Shown here in pieces: positions 10,350 through 22,024 of a stretch of DNA of 64,000 nucleotides. Every line of letters starts with the position of its first letter. Position 1 is the first letter of the stretch. Location of the stretch: contig OX637288.1 of the NCBI GenBank assembly GCA_951799445.1, positions 47,693,288-47,757,287 of the forward strand, read 5' to 3'. Position numbers and translations under genes: made by a program. The DNA comes from Pseudisothecium myosuroides. Taxonomy: Eukaryota > Streptophyta > Bryopsida > Hypnales > Lembophyllaceae. Under the pieces are notes generated by a model. The model was not told the origin of the DNA, searched no databases, and saw nothing but the letters and a program-made list of their open reading frames with translations.

Positions 10350-12020
10350 TTGCTCTAAAATTCGATTTTGAGCTCTAAAATTGCCCCTTTCTCCCTCACC
10401 GTTTTCTGGATCGTCCTCTTGAGCATTACTACACCCACCTTCACTGCCGTGCCCTCGCCCTTGCCCAGGTAACCCTAAATTTTTTTTTCCGCGGCCATGT
10501 TGGCGATGTCTGCGTCCAAGACCTTCTTGCCCTCCATTGGTGTCGAAACTCTGCTAGTTTTCTTCATTGCACTCAAAACCTACAAACTCCCGCTCCCCTC
10601 TACTGCTAAGCTTTCCCACTTCATAGTACTCTTGCCTCCTTGTGTAATGTGTATATTGCTCTTGCGGGCTCCCCTTCTCAGAGTACCCTAAATTACACTC
10701 ATTTTCATCACCAAAACTTGGCGATGTCACTCCAAAGCCTCTTTGGTTACGATCAAAACTCTCATGTTCAAGCACTAGCCTCCCACACCCCATCATTGCG
10801 TAGCACGACAAAATGAAAACTGGCACCTTCACTTCCTCAGTCAACACACTTGGAGGGGACGGGGTCCTATGGTTTGCATCGCTCATTTTGGCGTGGCCGG
10901 GCTCCTTCTGTCCTTGGCCGGGTGCGTAGTGGGAGAAGTTTTGGAGGCCGGCCCTTGCCTAGCCCGGGCCGTGGAGCTTCCCCGTCAATGGGTGGCGATG
11001 CTCTTACACCAAACACATACAAAGGAGTTTTTATTTATTTCAATAACCACTTGACATGATGGCTGGTTGCTCTTATTATCTTGATGTGTGCGTAATTAAT
11101 ACAAAACTCAAACATCAATACCTTCATAGCATGATGGACTGGTCATGCTAATAGAGCTTAAACTCTGTCTAGTTGTGCTTTTGATACTTTTGTGTTCACA
11201 AGATACAGACTCCTCTCTGGTACAGCTCAAAGGAACTCATTGGAAATATGACTATTGGAATTTCTGTCTAGTACTGATATGCTTCCTTAAGCTCTGTGAT
11301 TGCTGGTAGCTCAAGCATTTCCGTTCCTTGTCCTCTTTTTGACTGAGAACAGAGTACCAAGGCCACAATGGCTTCTACTCACTCCACGTCTAATAGTTAG
11401 GTTCTTTGATTTGGATTCTAACTTACTTCTGGACTTACTAGGATTGCCATGTTTTGTTTTTGACTAAGTTATTTTATGTGAAAACGATGACAAGTGACCT
11501 TGGGCTTAAGACACCTCGCATGCGCACTTAAACATACTAATTGTTCGTTTTTGTGTATGGGTGCAGGTGAGGCCCAGGTCCTCGTAAAATCACTTGGAAT
11601 GAGCATTCTTTGGATCTTTTCCTAAACTCCTAGGTCCTTTTTAGAAAAAAAGAGCTTGTATAGTGAGATAATCATTATTGTAGTATTTCTCAGTGATTTT
11701 CGATCTGGAAATTACTTTACTTCTAGTCATTGAGCTAGTTTGGCAGGTTCTCTACAGACCCTTGAACTTCTACTTGATTAAGAAGTGACATTGATATTTT
11801 TTAGAATCTGATCTTTTAAGTTGAGAACTATCTTATGGTCCAACTTAGGTTTTAGTTTATACACATGTATGTATAAAAGAATATAAAAATGATGGTGATG
11901 GGAGTTCATGTTCAATAGCAGTGAGAAATTTTGAGAAAATGACTAAGATTTAGAACTGCATATGATGAGATAAGTGCAGATAAATAAGAGATGTTCCAGA
12001 AGGGGTTGTTTCTTTAATAT
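10350..12020. other. Mixed non-coding DNA, no supported gene
   Basis: 10.4-11.0 kb is GC-richer and carries a 110-codon minus-strand frame at 10554-10886 with no recognisable domain. The rest to 12.0 kb is ordinary unique-looking sequence. I find no splice-compatible chain of coding exons. Confidence 0.4.
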
Positions 12021-12036
12021 TTTTTTTTTGACAGCA

Positions 12037-12067
12037 AGGGCTGGTTCCCAGCATTGGGAACAGCCCT
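12037..12067. repeat. Short GC-rich hairpin
   Basis: AGGGCTGGTTCCCA (12037-12050) pairs with TGGGAACAGCCCT (12055-12067) around a 4-base loop, with one unpaired G. It follows a T10 run. This could be a structured element or a decayed transposon end; nothing distinguishes these. Confidence 0.6.
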
Positions 12068-12124
12068 GAAACGGTCTTCCAAAGGCCCAGATCTCCTCTA
12101 ATGGATGAATGATGATTATCCTAA

Positions 12125-12529
12125 AAGCATCTCCACCGAGATAGGCTATACTACCTCAACAAATGGTTTGGCGCGCCTAGTTGTTTTTATATGCCCCACC
12201 AGTTGGAGACTTGTGGATTTGTCAACGCAGGCCATAACACAAATCAATCACCACGCCTTAAATCCCAGTGTCTATTCCATTTGACTTTTGCCACGCTAAT
12301 ACGCTATTGGCCATAGTGCAAGCCATTGCATTGGTTGTGCACCCCTCCCACCCTCTCCAATTTGCTCAAAATGCTTGAAAATTGATTGTGCATTTCAGCA
12401 TTTCTAACATGTGGCCCCTCTTTCTGTTGCTGGTAGGGCAAGGGGAACACGGTAGCCCCTTTCTGGCGACTGTCGCATGCCAATTCCAAACCGGCGTGTC
12501 TCTTTTGAAGTGCCATGTTGGAGATGCTC
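12125..12529. mobile_element. PIF/Harbinger-like MITE, 405 bp, TAA target duplication
   Basis: Ends are AAGCATCTCC and GGAGATGCTC (inverted repeat with one mismatch), a frequent end sequence of plant MITEs. TAA is present on both sides (12122-12124 and 12530-12532), the 3-bp duplication typical of PIF/Harbinger. The interior codes for nothing recognisable. Its mobilising transposase would be a full PIF element; the broken Myb-like gene at 4.1-5.8 kb shows such elements have been here. Confidence 0.7.
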
Positions 12530-13220
12530 TAAGCTGTTGTACAAGGGGTGGTAGAATTTGTGTCAAGCTAAGAAATCGTGTCAAGCTAATTGCAATAAAT
12601 TTAATAGTTTTTAACCGGTTGGCATTTGTTAAATTGTCACATTTTAAAGTACCACACATTTTGGTTTACCCCTAAGTGCTGCAACCTCCAATTTTTGGAT
12701 GACAAACAGAATGAAACTCATACCATTAGTGCTTGGATGAAAGTCATCCTAATTTATGGAGATACTTTATCAAGTTGTTGTCCTACCTAATAGTTGGATT
12801 TGGTGTTATTAGAATACATATTTTTCTAAAATTACAAATGTGCAAGTATGTCAAGTAGTTGGCCACTTGGCCAAGACAAAATAGCATTGACTCTAGTTTA
12901 AAAGTAGATGGTTGCAAAAATGAGGTCCTTAGGTGTTTGATTTATTGATTGCTAGCTTGTCTCTACTTCTTGGTGTTTTTGTTCTTACTTTCCTTCCCTT
13001 TTGGGGGGTGTTTTTATTGGACTTGACCTCCCTTGCCTTTGGTGTTATCACTTTCATTTCTTCTCCTTTCAAAGCTTCCAGGCATTTGTTCAGTAAAGTT
13101 TCCCCCCTTGAATGGGTTTCTCTCTAAAGAGATGAAAATGTCTTCTTCAAGACTTGCCAAACTTTTGACATTGCAACATTGCTGGACTTTCAAGCCCTAT
13201 GACTCAAATTTCATTTCTAA

Positions 13221-13954
13221 GGGTGGATTTACACACTACGGCCCAAGACCAAAAGTTTGTAGGTCCTGAAAAATCCCATTTCAGACTCAACAAACTCTTA
13301 ATCGAACCCAAGTAGCTCATTAAAAAGAATTGCCCAAATTGGATTTGGATCCAAGTATAAACGGCTTGGGTCCATTTTGGTGATTAAAAAAATATGCAAA
13401 ATAATAAAAATATTCCAAAAAAATTCAACAAATTCCAATCAATAAAATAATAAATAATATAAAAATAATCCAAAAAAAATTCAATAAAATAATGTTAATT
13501 GATTGTAAAAACTATTCAAATAATATTTAAATAAAATGATTTATTAAAATAATTTCCAATTTGATGTGGTGAAGAGATTGCCACATCAAATTTAATACTA
13601 AATATTATTGATAATAAAATTTAAAAATATTTGATTTGAATTTGTTAATATTCATTATTTCTATTGATTTTCAGGAATACTAACTCCTACAACAGCCTTA
13701 TTCAGGCCAAAAGTTGCATCTGATGGGAATTGGAACCACGATAGGAAATTGGTTCAACAAAATTGGGGCTTTCTTTTGAGGTACTTGGGTCCAAAAATTT
13801 CCCTTCAAATTTGTGTCACAATGGCCCCATGTCATTTCAACAAATTTTGGACCGGCCCCTAGTGTAAACACTTTGGGTCCAATTTCTAGCTCTTACGTAT
13901 AGGATTGCTTAATTTTGGAGTTTCTTGGACTTAGACCGTGGTGTAAATCCATCC
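13221..13954. mobile_element. PIF/Harbinger-like non-autonomous element, 734 bp
   Basis: Left end GGGTGGATTTACAC and the reverse complement of the right end GGATGGATTTACAC match at 13 of 14 positions, and similarity continues inward. TAA flanks both ends (13218-13220 and 13955-13957). The interior is AT-rich and non-coding. A GG(G) start with a TAA duplication fits PIF/Harbinger. Confidence 0.75.
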
Positions 13955-13957
13955 TAA

Positions 13958-15373
13958 GAAAGATATAGGGATGTCATAGGTGAAGTTAGACTCAAGTTTG
14001 GAAAATAGTATGCAAATTTTCAAAGCAATTAATATTTGAATTTGGGCCCAAGACAAATGCATAGATTTTTTTCAACCATTGGATCTTTATAAAAATGACA
14101 ATTTTTATATCCCAATTAGAAATACAAAAAAAAACCCCGCAAACTATGATACTTCAATTTAGATGCCTAAATCATCCAAAAATAAATTTGGCTTAATCCC
14201 TTGAGAGTCAAAAGTTCAAATTTTGAATAACAAATGAATGCAAATATATTTCAAGTATACAAAAGATTGTTTTTTTTTCATCCATCTAAGTATTTATAGA
14301 TTCTTGTATAAAGATTCTAATGTTTTTGGATTCTTGTATAAAATTTCTTACATTTGTACAGTATTTAGATTTTTTTTATATTATTGGTTTCAAATTTTAT
14401 TGAATTATAATTGGTGAGTGTAATAATAGATCTATCTACATAGATATGATCAATGGATCATAATTTACAAAAATTGTACAAAAATTGTCATTAAATTATT
14501 ATCATTATTCTAAGTCACATTTCATAATACATCTTCACAATTTTGGAAATGTGGACCGCTTTTGGTCTTTAAAGGATTAAGGAGTAGATTTTCAATTTTC
14601 AACAATGGATGAATACAAACATGCTCCAACCAAAGAAAATTTTGAGTTTTTTACCCATCAAATTGTTTGCATGTTTTTATATTAGTCTTAACATTAGTAC
14701 AATATATATTTTCAAATCTTTCTTGTGCAACTACTTTATAAATCAAAACAAACAAGTATGCTTTACCTCAAAATATAGCTCTCAAGCATCCTTCAAAATC
14801 AACTTGAATACATATATAAAATCAAAATCTTAAAAAATCACCTTCATTAGAATTTATCATTTGTTTGTAAAAAGAAAAATCAATACTTTAAATGAGGTTG
14901 TTTGTTTTGTTTTGTTTGTTTGTTACAATCAGATCTCCAAAATCGTGCGTCTCCCAATTGCGTTCAACTACTGTCGGAAAGACCTCAACAAGGCAAGTGC
15001 ACGGGCTTTGTTTCATATATAGCATTTCGACTTACAATAGTAAAGATATTGAATTTTTGCGTTATTTTTCAATTTTAAAAAATTATTTTATATTATATTG
15101 TGGCAACGGCCCAAAGCGCACTAGTTCTTGTGAAATTACCATTATTCAATGTACAATTAAACTTAAAACAAATTTCCAATCTTTTGGTTAAATTTTAGAT
15201 TGATATATATGGATAACCAAGTGTACCAATACGTCCAACTGCAAATTTGTAAATTATATTTTACAACTATTAATATACACAATTCATTGAAAAATTATTA
15301 TACTAATTAATTTGCATTTTATAAAATACCTTCAAATTCCAAGTATTTGAACTAATTTGTGGTCCTTGTTGAG
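13958..15373. other. AT-rich intergenic DNA, nothing recognised
   Basis: Low-complexity AT-rich sequence, including a TTTTG/TTTG microsatellite near 14895-14925. Short frames here have no conserved features. Confidence 0.4.
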
Positions 15374-15377
15374 TTAA

Positions 15378-16396
15378 CTTGTAAAGGACTAGAACTTTTT
15401 CAGTCAAAGAATACTCAAAACATCCATTTTTTTGCAAAGAGCACTAAACTTTGAAAATTGTATTTTTGCACGCAACACCTTAGGATGTTGCACTAAACTA
15501 GTGGAAGAATATGTGGAAGAAATTGTAGAAACTTTGAGCACATGCCAGATTGCAAGATCTTTGCGTTTGAAGTGAAGAAAATCAATTTTTCTGCACCTTG
15601 AGCGACTAGATTGTAGGACTTTTAATCTTCTTAACTTGAAATTCTTGTACTATGGAGTTTGAGTTTCAAGAGGTTTCTCATGGAGAATTGAATTGAGATT
15701 TCAAGAATTTTAAGAAATGAAATAAAATAATCCTTTAAAAAATTGATATGTAGACGTAGGTACAAGATAGAAGTAAGAGCTAAATTGATCATTGTTCTAA
15801 GATGGAATTGAAACACACTAATCCCAATGATGAGATTGTTCTCATAGTTGAATTTCATCTTGAAGAATTTTTGCTTTTTCAAAGAGTGTGAAAATTGAGA
15901 TTTAAAAACAAACCCCACATGTTAGTTTTTCAAGACAATGCTCTGATTGCCTATAAAATAAGATGCTCCATAACTTTCTCATTACTTATCCAAATCAAAT
16001 GAAACAAATCTTTTTATATAGGGCAAGAATAAAACCAATTAAAGTTAAGTTTCAAATTTTTTATTCAAGTTTTTGTGGGTTTGTTTTGTTACCTAGCAAA
16101 CAAAAAAATAATCTATTGCTTCACAATTAGCCAAACCAATTTGCATTATAAGCCAAACAACAACTTGTTCAAACTATAAAAAGAGTTCATTGTCACAATA
16201 AGCCAAACAACAATTTGTTTGACCTAACTTTTGCTCCCAAGCATCGATTGAAATAAATATTATATTACCATTAAAAAAGCTAATCTATTTTTCTATCTTC
16301 AAAAAAGGTTTAAAAAATTCAAGCCAAAAATTGAGATCATAGGAACCTATCCAAACATTTATTTGTCATCAAAAGGGACAAATGGTCCTTTAGGGG
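15378..16396 (-). mobile_element. TTAA-family element, diverged full-length copy (copy 2)
   Basis: Starts CTTGTAAAGGAC after TTAA (15374-15377) and ends GGTCCTTTAGGGG before TCAA (16397-16400), a one-base decay of the TTAA duplication. Family landmarks lie between in the usual order. At 1019 bp it is slightly longer than young copies and much diverged, so it is an old insertion. Confidence 0.8.
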
Positions 16397-16400
16397 TCAA

Positions 16401-17250
16401 AGAGCTTTAGGAATTGATTGTAAGAGATGTTTTACTTTTACATATATTCTAGTAGAAGCATTTATAGGGTGATTTTATATCTTTAACTATGTTGCAATGG
16501 TAATTAGAGGAACTAAAAGTGGTCATTTGTATCATGTAATTAATTTTGGCATGAATATAAACTTGATTTGGCTTTAAAACTTTGTACAAATTAGTCAATT
16601 TTACAAAATCTTGAACTACATTAGATGGGCAAGAATTGTTGCATTATAAGCCGAGGAAGGTCTCAAATACTGTAATGAATGCTTACATCTGAGAATATAT
16701 TAGTATATACATGCAACATATGCAATGGAAGTTACATGTTTTGTCTTTTAAAGATCATGAAGTGAAAGTTTAGCTATTATGATTGAACCTTTTGATTGTG
16801 TCTTTAGTACTTGATCAATGCAAGAAGTGTGTATAAGCGTAAATCTTGAGCTCTACATGAATCATGTTTATTAAAATCTGATATTCAACAAAAAAAAATG
16901 ATAAAAGTTTGTGTGTGTGCTTGCATTGGTCACTAAGCAATGCACAAACATTTTAGTTATACGCTTTGCAATCTACAAAATCTATTCCAAGAACATCATT
17001 ACATGTACACCAAGTTTAACATATCATAAATATTATTATGCTTGGAATTAAAAACTAAGACGAGAAGTTTAGTTCATTTGTTTCTTATAGAAACTTGGTT
17101 CTTTTTGTCCATTGGAAAGTCCTTGGCGGGAAGGGGTGTCCACAAGTAGGTTTTACACCATTCCAATATTTTTTGTATATTTTAAGTGGTTTTTAATGCA
17201 TTTTCAATTGTAGAACTTTTAAGTTCCATTTCCATATTAGTCAAAAGTTA
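16401..17250. other. AT-rich intergenic DNA, nothing recognised
   Basis: No ORF, inverted repeat or tandem repeat that I can support. Confidence 0.4.
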
Positions 17251-17259
17251 GAAGTAGTA

Positions 17260-17768
17260 TTGTAGCTTCCTAGCAGCTTGGATAACTTTTTGCCTAATAA
17301 TTAATTAAAGTACAAAAGAGTTAGCCAATCCAAAAATTAATATTCTAAAGTTGGGAAATTTTAAAATATTGTTAAAAGAAGTTAGGCATTCATCCAAGTT
17401 GTTCTTACTGTATTTGGATGGTTGTTGCTATTTTCATTTAAGGCGGATGCATTTATATAAACCCTTGTCTTGACCTCCAACCTTAAACTCTCTATCTTGT
17501 GTGTCAGGGTTTGTCAAGTGTTACGGTTACCAATGCTTATCAATGTTATTTGAAATTTGAGATTATACTCATGCTAGTGCCAACTTTAGGACACAAGTTA
17601 CATGTTAATTTATTAGATTATAGCACATGCAAGTTGAATTTCTATGAATTAATTAGTTCTTTAATATAAATATTTGCATTTTTTGGGCAAACAAGATTAG
17701 TAATTTTCCAAAAATTTAGGCACCCTTTTAATTATTTGTTTTTGGACCAAGCTGCTAGGAAGCTACAA
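17260..17768. mobile_element. TIR element, 509 bp, superfamily unassigned
   Basis: The left end TTGTAGCTTCCTAGCAGC followed by TTGG is matched perfectly (22 bp) by the reverse complement of the right end, with weaker matches inward. TAGTA flanks both sides (17255-17259 and 17769-17773), a candidate 5-bp target duplication. Non-coding interior. The 5-bp duplication does not point firmly to one superfamily. Confidence 0.7.
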
Positions 17769-17773
17769 TAGTA

Positions 17774-18081
17774 CTCGATTCACTACACTGAAATTTAACT
17801 AGTGTGGTCACAAGGACATATTACTCAACATTGGTTGTAATCATGGCATTGTAGCATTCATGGTGTGAAATGGTGGCGTTGTTAGATTGGGCAGCCTACT
17901 TTTCATGTCGGTTAATTATCTAGCCAAACTAAATAACTATTTTGGCTTGGCCTTGACTTTGCTTGGTTCTTGATGTCTCTGTTTAGTTCGTTCCGCTAGT
18001 TTTTGGAAAAAGTAAAAAATTCCACCAAGATTTGCCTCTAGTCCTTTATGCTTGTTCCTTATCAATGAAGTTGATCCATGT

Positions 18082-18117
<36 letters not shown>
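17774..18117 (+). mobile_element. Possible 5'-truncated LINE 3' end with A32 tail
   Basis: A run of 32 A (18086-18117) follows 'ccttatcaatgaagttgatcc', reminiscent of the 3' ends of plant LINEs, which stop in an A tail. Truncation point and target duplication were not found, so a plain poly-A expansion or a retroposed transcript is also possible. Confidence 0.35.
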
Positions 18118-18118
<1 letters not shown>

Positions 18119-18136
18119 ACTATTTTGATTTATCCG

Positions 18137-18326
18137 CACTACAAAAGAAAGGAATGTTTTTAGTATAGTCCTATAAGTAATGACCTTTTAACATGATTTT
18201 TAATACAAATTTACTGACAACACGAGTACTTCTAGTAAAATTTTAATAAAAATCTCCTTAAAAGGTCATTATTTATAGGATTATACTACTAGGACTATAC
18301 TTAAAACACCCCTTTCTCTTGTAGTG
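18137..18326. mobile_element. Miniature CACTA element, 190 bp
   Basis: Begins CACTACAAAAGAAAGG and ends with the complement of CACTACAAGAGAAAGG, the classic CACTA (En/Spm) end. Inner sequence is also inverted: 'agtatagtcctataagtaatgacctttt' on the left recurs, with a small insertion, on the right. Flanking triplets are CCG (18134-18136) and TCG (18327-18329), close to the 3-bp duplication expected. No coding capacity. Confidence 0.8.
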
Positions 18327-18545
18327 TCGTCATCACCCTGCTAAAAAAGCCATGAAAAAAGCTCAGCTTGACAACAATTTGATGGGGTATGGCTCTCCAT
18401 TTTCTTATTTGTAAGTGACCTTTGTTTCTTTGGAGGGCATGGCTACCATTTGTGCTTTTTGCTATGCAATGGAACTTCTATTGGTTTAAAATTTTAGAAA
18501 TATTTTTGTAGTTCTATTTTGTAGGGTGCATAGAAGATGCTCAAC

Positions 18546-18673
18546 ATGGCTTTTTTTTTGGACCCATGTCCCTCCCTCTGGCTTCACTGTACAAGCCAGT
18601 TTTTGGAGGGATTGTGGCACAATGGTCATATTTGGCAAAATCTGGCAAAATTTTGCCAGAAAAAAAAAGCCAT
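18546..18673. mobile_element. Mutator-like MITE, 128 bp, 10-bp target duplication
   Basis: Inverted ends ATGGCTTTTTTTTT, flanked on both sides by the identical 10-mer GATGCTCAAC (18536-18545 and 18674-18683). A 9-11-bp duplication is characteristic of Mutator-like elements. A subterminal palindrome TGGCAAAATTTTGCCA lies near the right end. Perfect flanks indicate a fairly recent insertion. Confidence 0.8.
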
Positions 18674-18683
18674 GATGCTCAAC

Positions 18684-20185
18684 ATTGTTCTAGTTGATTG
18701 AGGAAAGAGGTAGGCATATACTTTAGTTAGGCCGCACCAATTTGATGGTTTAGATTATAGTAATACAATCGGACTTCTACATTTGTACCTCCATAAGTGT
18801 AAAAACCTTGTATATATTACAAAACTTCACCCCCTTCCTAGATCCTCATTGAAGAGAAATGTTAGATGCTAGATGTTACTATATCTTCATAACATCCTTT
18901 GTTAATATAACTCACCATGTGTTTGAATACCCTACAAGAAGGTCAAATTTTGCATAAATTAAGTAATTCTGTAAAAAAAAGTGCCACATATCATCTTGTG
19001 AATGGTGTGAGGTGACGAGGATCCTTCAGAATTAGAGGTGGAAATTCAAGTTTGGCACTTGAGTGCCTAATCAAAAATTCACGTGCAACAACCAAAAAGT
19101 TGATGAATTATGATATATATCTTATCATTGATAGCCAAAAAGTTGATAAGTTATCTATATTTTATTTGTTACATGTTATAATGCTCTATGAATTAGAAAT
19201 CTTCACCCCCATTTGTATCATATGTTTGTATAGAGGTTTGATTTGACTGTAATTACAATCCACTGCAACTATACGTCCATCTAACAAATATTGGTTGATT
19301 TGGCTCTTTGTCATTGGCTTGATGTCTCCACAAATGGACGATGTTGGTCATGCCCACGTGTGGGTGCACTTGCTGTTTTTGTTGCGTTTTATAGTACTCA
19401 TGCCTTTTTTCTAGAGTACTTTAAATTAGAAAAAGAATTTTTAACAATTTTAAAAATACGGCCAATGTGTACACCCATAAAATGAAGGTACCCACCAAAA
19501 GAAAATCATAGAAAAATTCTCTAAGTAGGAGAACTAGAAAGTATCAAATCTCAAGAAAATATGTACTTTGATGGTTTAATTAGGAAAAAATAGTAAAAAA
19601 ATTAATTACAGAAAATAAAAATTGGCCATTTGTAACAACTTTATGAAGGTGGTCATTCACCAAACAACACATCAAAATAATACTTTACATGTTTCAAAAT
19701 GCAAGTAGAAAGAGGCTCACTTTCTCGGGTGGATCACTCTTTGTATATTTTGTGCACCACGTGCGGCGGGAGGGTATTTTGGAGCCAAGGCACCATTATA
19801 AGGTTCTCTATAATTACTTAATTTGAAAAAATGGCCTATATTATGGTACTCTATCATTACATATATTGCCAAGGTCAATCAATTTTTTGTAGGCTATATT
19901 TGTTATAAGGAAAAAAGATTAATTGAAAAGTATGGTAAAAGCAAAAGTGTTAATAAAAAATTCCCCCCCAAAATGACTTAAATTTGACCTATCTTCATGC
20001 GTTCTCGAGTAACGTGTGATCAAACTTCACCTTGGTCATGTGTATAGGAAGAAAATGTAGAATACCTTGTAGTTCAAACATACAACCTCGGAGACTGCTG
20101 TTCAACATGCTTGTGTCAAGAAAAAAACATGCAAGTGGACATAACTATGCCATTTGCACTTCAACAATTAATAACTAATTCTAAA
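18684..20185. other. AT-rich intergenic DNA, nothing recognised
   Basis: Short chance frames only (for example 19052-19246 and 19291-19485), without conserved features. Confidence 0.4.
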
Positions 20186-20516
20186 TACCGTACATGTAGG
20201 TCAATTTGGGAAATAAATAGGGAAAATTTGGATTGAGTCTAAATTTTCTTAAATCGTACAACTATTTCTAAAAATTTGAAAAAAAATTCATTGTTGCTAA
20301 TTTTGAATATCCAAAAGATTTTCTTTAATTTTTCTTAGAAAAAAGAACACATTTACGCATAAATAAAAAAGATCAAGTCAAAATTAAGAGTGTCTAAAAT
20401 TAAAAAAAACAAAGTGCCGAAAGCCAAGAAATCCAAATCAAGCTACCGAACTATTGAACTACAAAAAGTAAACTATTTTGGCAGCTAGGTGCCAAAATTG
20501 ACCTACATGTATGGTA
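20186..20516. mobile_element. TIR element family X, copy 1 (331 bp)
   Basis: Left end TACCGTACATGTAGGTCAAT pairs with the right end (reverse complement TACCATACATGTAGGTCAAT). The interior matches 49357-49678 along its whole length in the same orientation, including 'attcattgttgctaatt' and 'aaaaaagaacacattta'. No unambiguous target duplication was found. Two full-length homologous copies with inverted ends support a MITE family. Confidence 0.75.
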
Positions 20517-21700
20517 GTTCTTAAATATGTCAAACAGCTTGGATTAGATGTCACTCCCATTTGTCTAAAAAGGAACTTTATTGAAAAAATAGTTTAAAAA
20601 AATTGGCCTCCCTACATTCAATTTTAGCTTTTACCTCAAATTTAGTCTCAGCTGTATGGATTTCCTACCTTCACATATATAAAATAACCAAGGCAAACAA
20701 TAGAATATGGTTTTCAAACAACAAAAAACCAAACACATGAAACTAAAATTGAATTTCAATTAAACTTGCATCCATTGGTCCTTCACATGTATTCAAAGAC
20801 ACAAAGTAAAATCTGGATTGTAATCAAAATGTACATAAGCTTTTACCAAAGCTTACCAACACAAACATAAGTCAAAATATGAAACGTTGCCATGCGTAGG
20901 CCGGTTTGAAAACAACAACAAAAGCACACATAAAACTGAAATTGAATTTGAATGAAAATAGTATGAAACTGTCATTCACATGTGTTAAAAAACACAAGGT
21001 AATGCAAAGAAAGTTCTCAAAAAGTGTACAAATGTCTAAACGTGATCAAAGAAGCATCCAATTTCAATGAACTTCAAGAGCATCATCAAGGTAACAAACG
21101 AATACAAGCAACTCCTTGTCAACAGACCAGGTCAATTTATGCATAAGTAACAGAACCCTGATTAAAAACAATCATGAATGTTTATTGAATAAAAAATCGG
21201 AAGCTTATTGAAGAATTTTGAAAAATTACTAATCTGGGAGCACCTCTTCCATCAAAAGGTGACTCCCATATCGCAAGCTGAGATTTCAGTCTCCGCCGCT
21301 ACAAGAATTTCGTTGCAACAAGAAGGCCTATCATGGCTGCAAGTGCATCAAGACCAGCAAAAAAAAAAGGCTTCACCACAACCAATAACACATCAAGAGT
21401 CTGGGTTACAACTTCCGTCACATTCCCGTCCACATTGCAGAAATCCGAAAGAGGGACCATCGTCTTATGCATGCTTGCGCCCCAAACCCGGCATTCAAGC
21501 ACCTAATCTTCATCACCACCCTATGCATGCTTATGAAAATTCAAAACTTGCTACCATGGCAGGGTACCTACAATCATTCAACAATCCTCCGTCTGAGAAG
21601 CCTCCAGGAGATACACCTGTAAGCAGACTTCGAGTAAGCTTCAGCAAAACGGTTGGTACTCAATCGGAAGCCTGCCTGCCATTGCCCTAAACTGCTGGGG
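20517..21700. other. Intergenic DNA at the left border of the gene island
   Basis: AT-rich up to about 21.2 kb, then GC content rises. A 160-codon plus-strand frame at 21208-21690 lies antisense to the region downstream of the RALF gene and shows no domain. Probably the RALF 3' UTR and terminator region. Confidence 0.4.
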
Positions 21701-21751
21701 AACCTATCCCAAAGGAACGGGAAACCATTCAGCCAGAGCTTGCCTGGATAC

Positions 21752-22024
21752 TCAGCCGCGAGCACACCGCGTGATTTGGTCGCAACTCCTGGTGTAGGGG
21801 GTCACACCCGTCTGCGGCGTGCAGTTTATCGAGTAGTAGCTTTGACCTGCGCCGGCGGGACATGGAGACTGGTTGGCGGTGAGAGCCCCATAGCTGATGT
21901 AGTATGGAGCCGAAGCGTTCGCTGGACTGGGCGCAGGCGCAATCGGAACTTGCCCCTGCGTGTTCACAACCATGGAAGCTGCAAGGACGAAAAAAATCAC
22001 GAAGGCGCTCCTTGTCATCGCCAT
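21752..22024 (-). CDS. RALF: RALF-like secreted signalling peptide precursor
   Basis: Encodes 90 residues in one exon. Residues 1-24 form a signal peptide (basic start MAMTRS, then a hydrophobic core FVIFFVLAASMVV), followed by a Pro/Ala/Ser linker. Residues 42-45 are YISY in the context YYISYGAL, the RALF signature used for binding FERONIA-type receptors and LLG co-receptors. Four cysteines at 55, 68, 81 and 87 match the conserved two-disulphide pattern, and the end SCDQITRCARG matches the RALF C-terminus. The mature peptide would act in the cell wall to raise apoplastic pH. No RRxL/dibasic S1P site precedes YISY, so it may belong to the class lacking that processing. An in-frame ATG 19 codons upstream exists, but the chosen Met gives a clean signal peptide. 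Confidence 0.9.
   Translation of the reverse strand: MAMTRSAFVIFFVLAASMVVNTQGQVPIAPAPSPANASAPYYISYGALTANQSPCPAGAGQSYYSINCTPQTGVTPYTRSCDQITRCARG

Noticed and set aside
10554..10886. 110-codon minus-strand frame starting MSDANHRTPS
   Set aside because: No recognisable motif and no exon context; GC-richer composition alone explains it.
21208..21690. 160-codon plus-strand frame near RALF
   Set aside because: Gln/Ser/His/Pro-rich with no domain; probably UTR or intergenic sequence.
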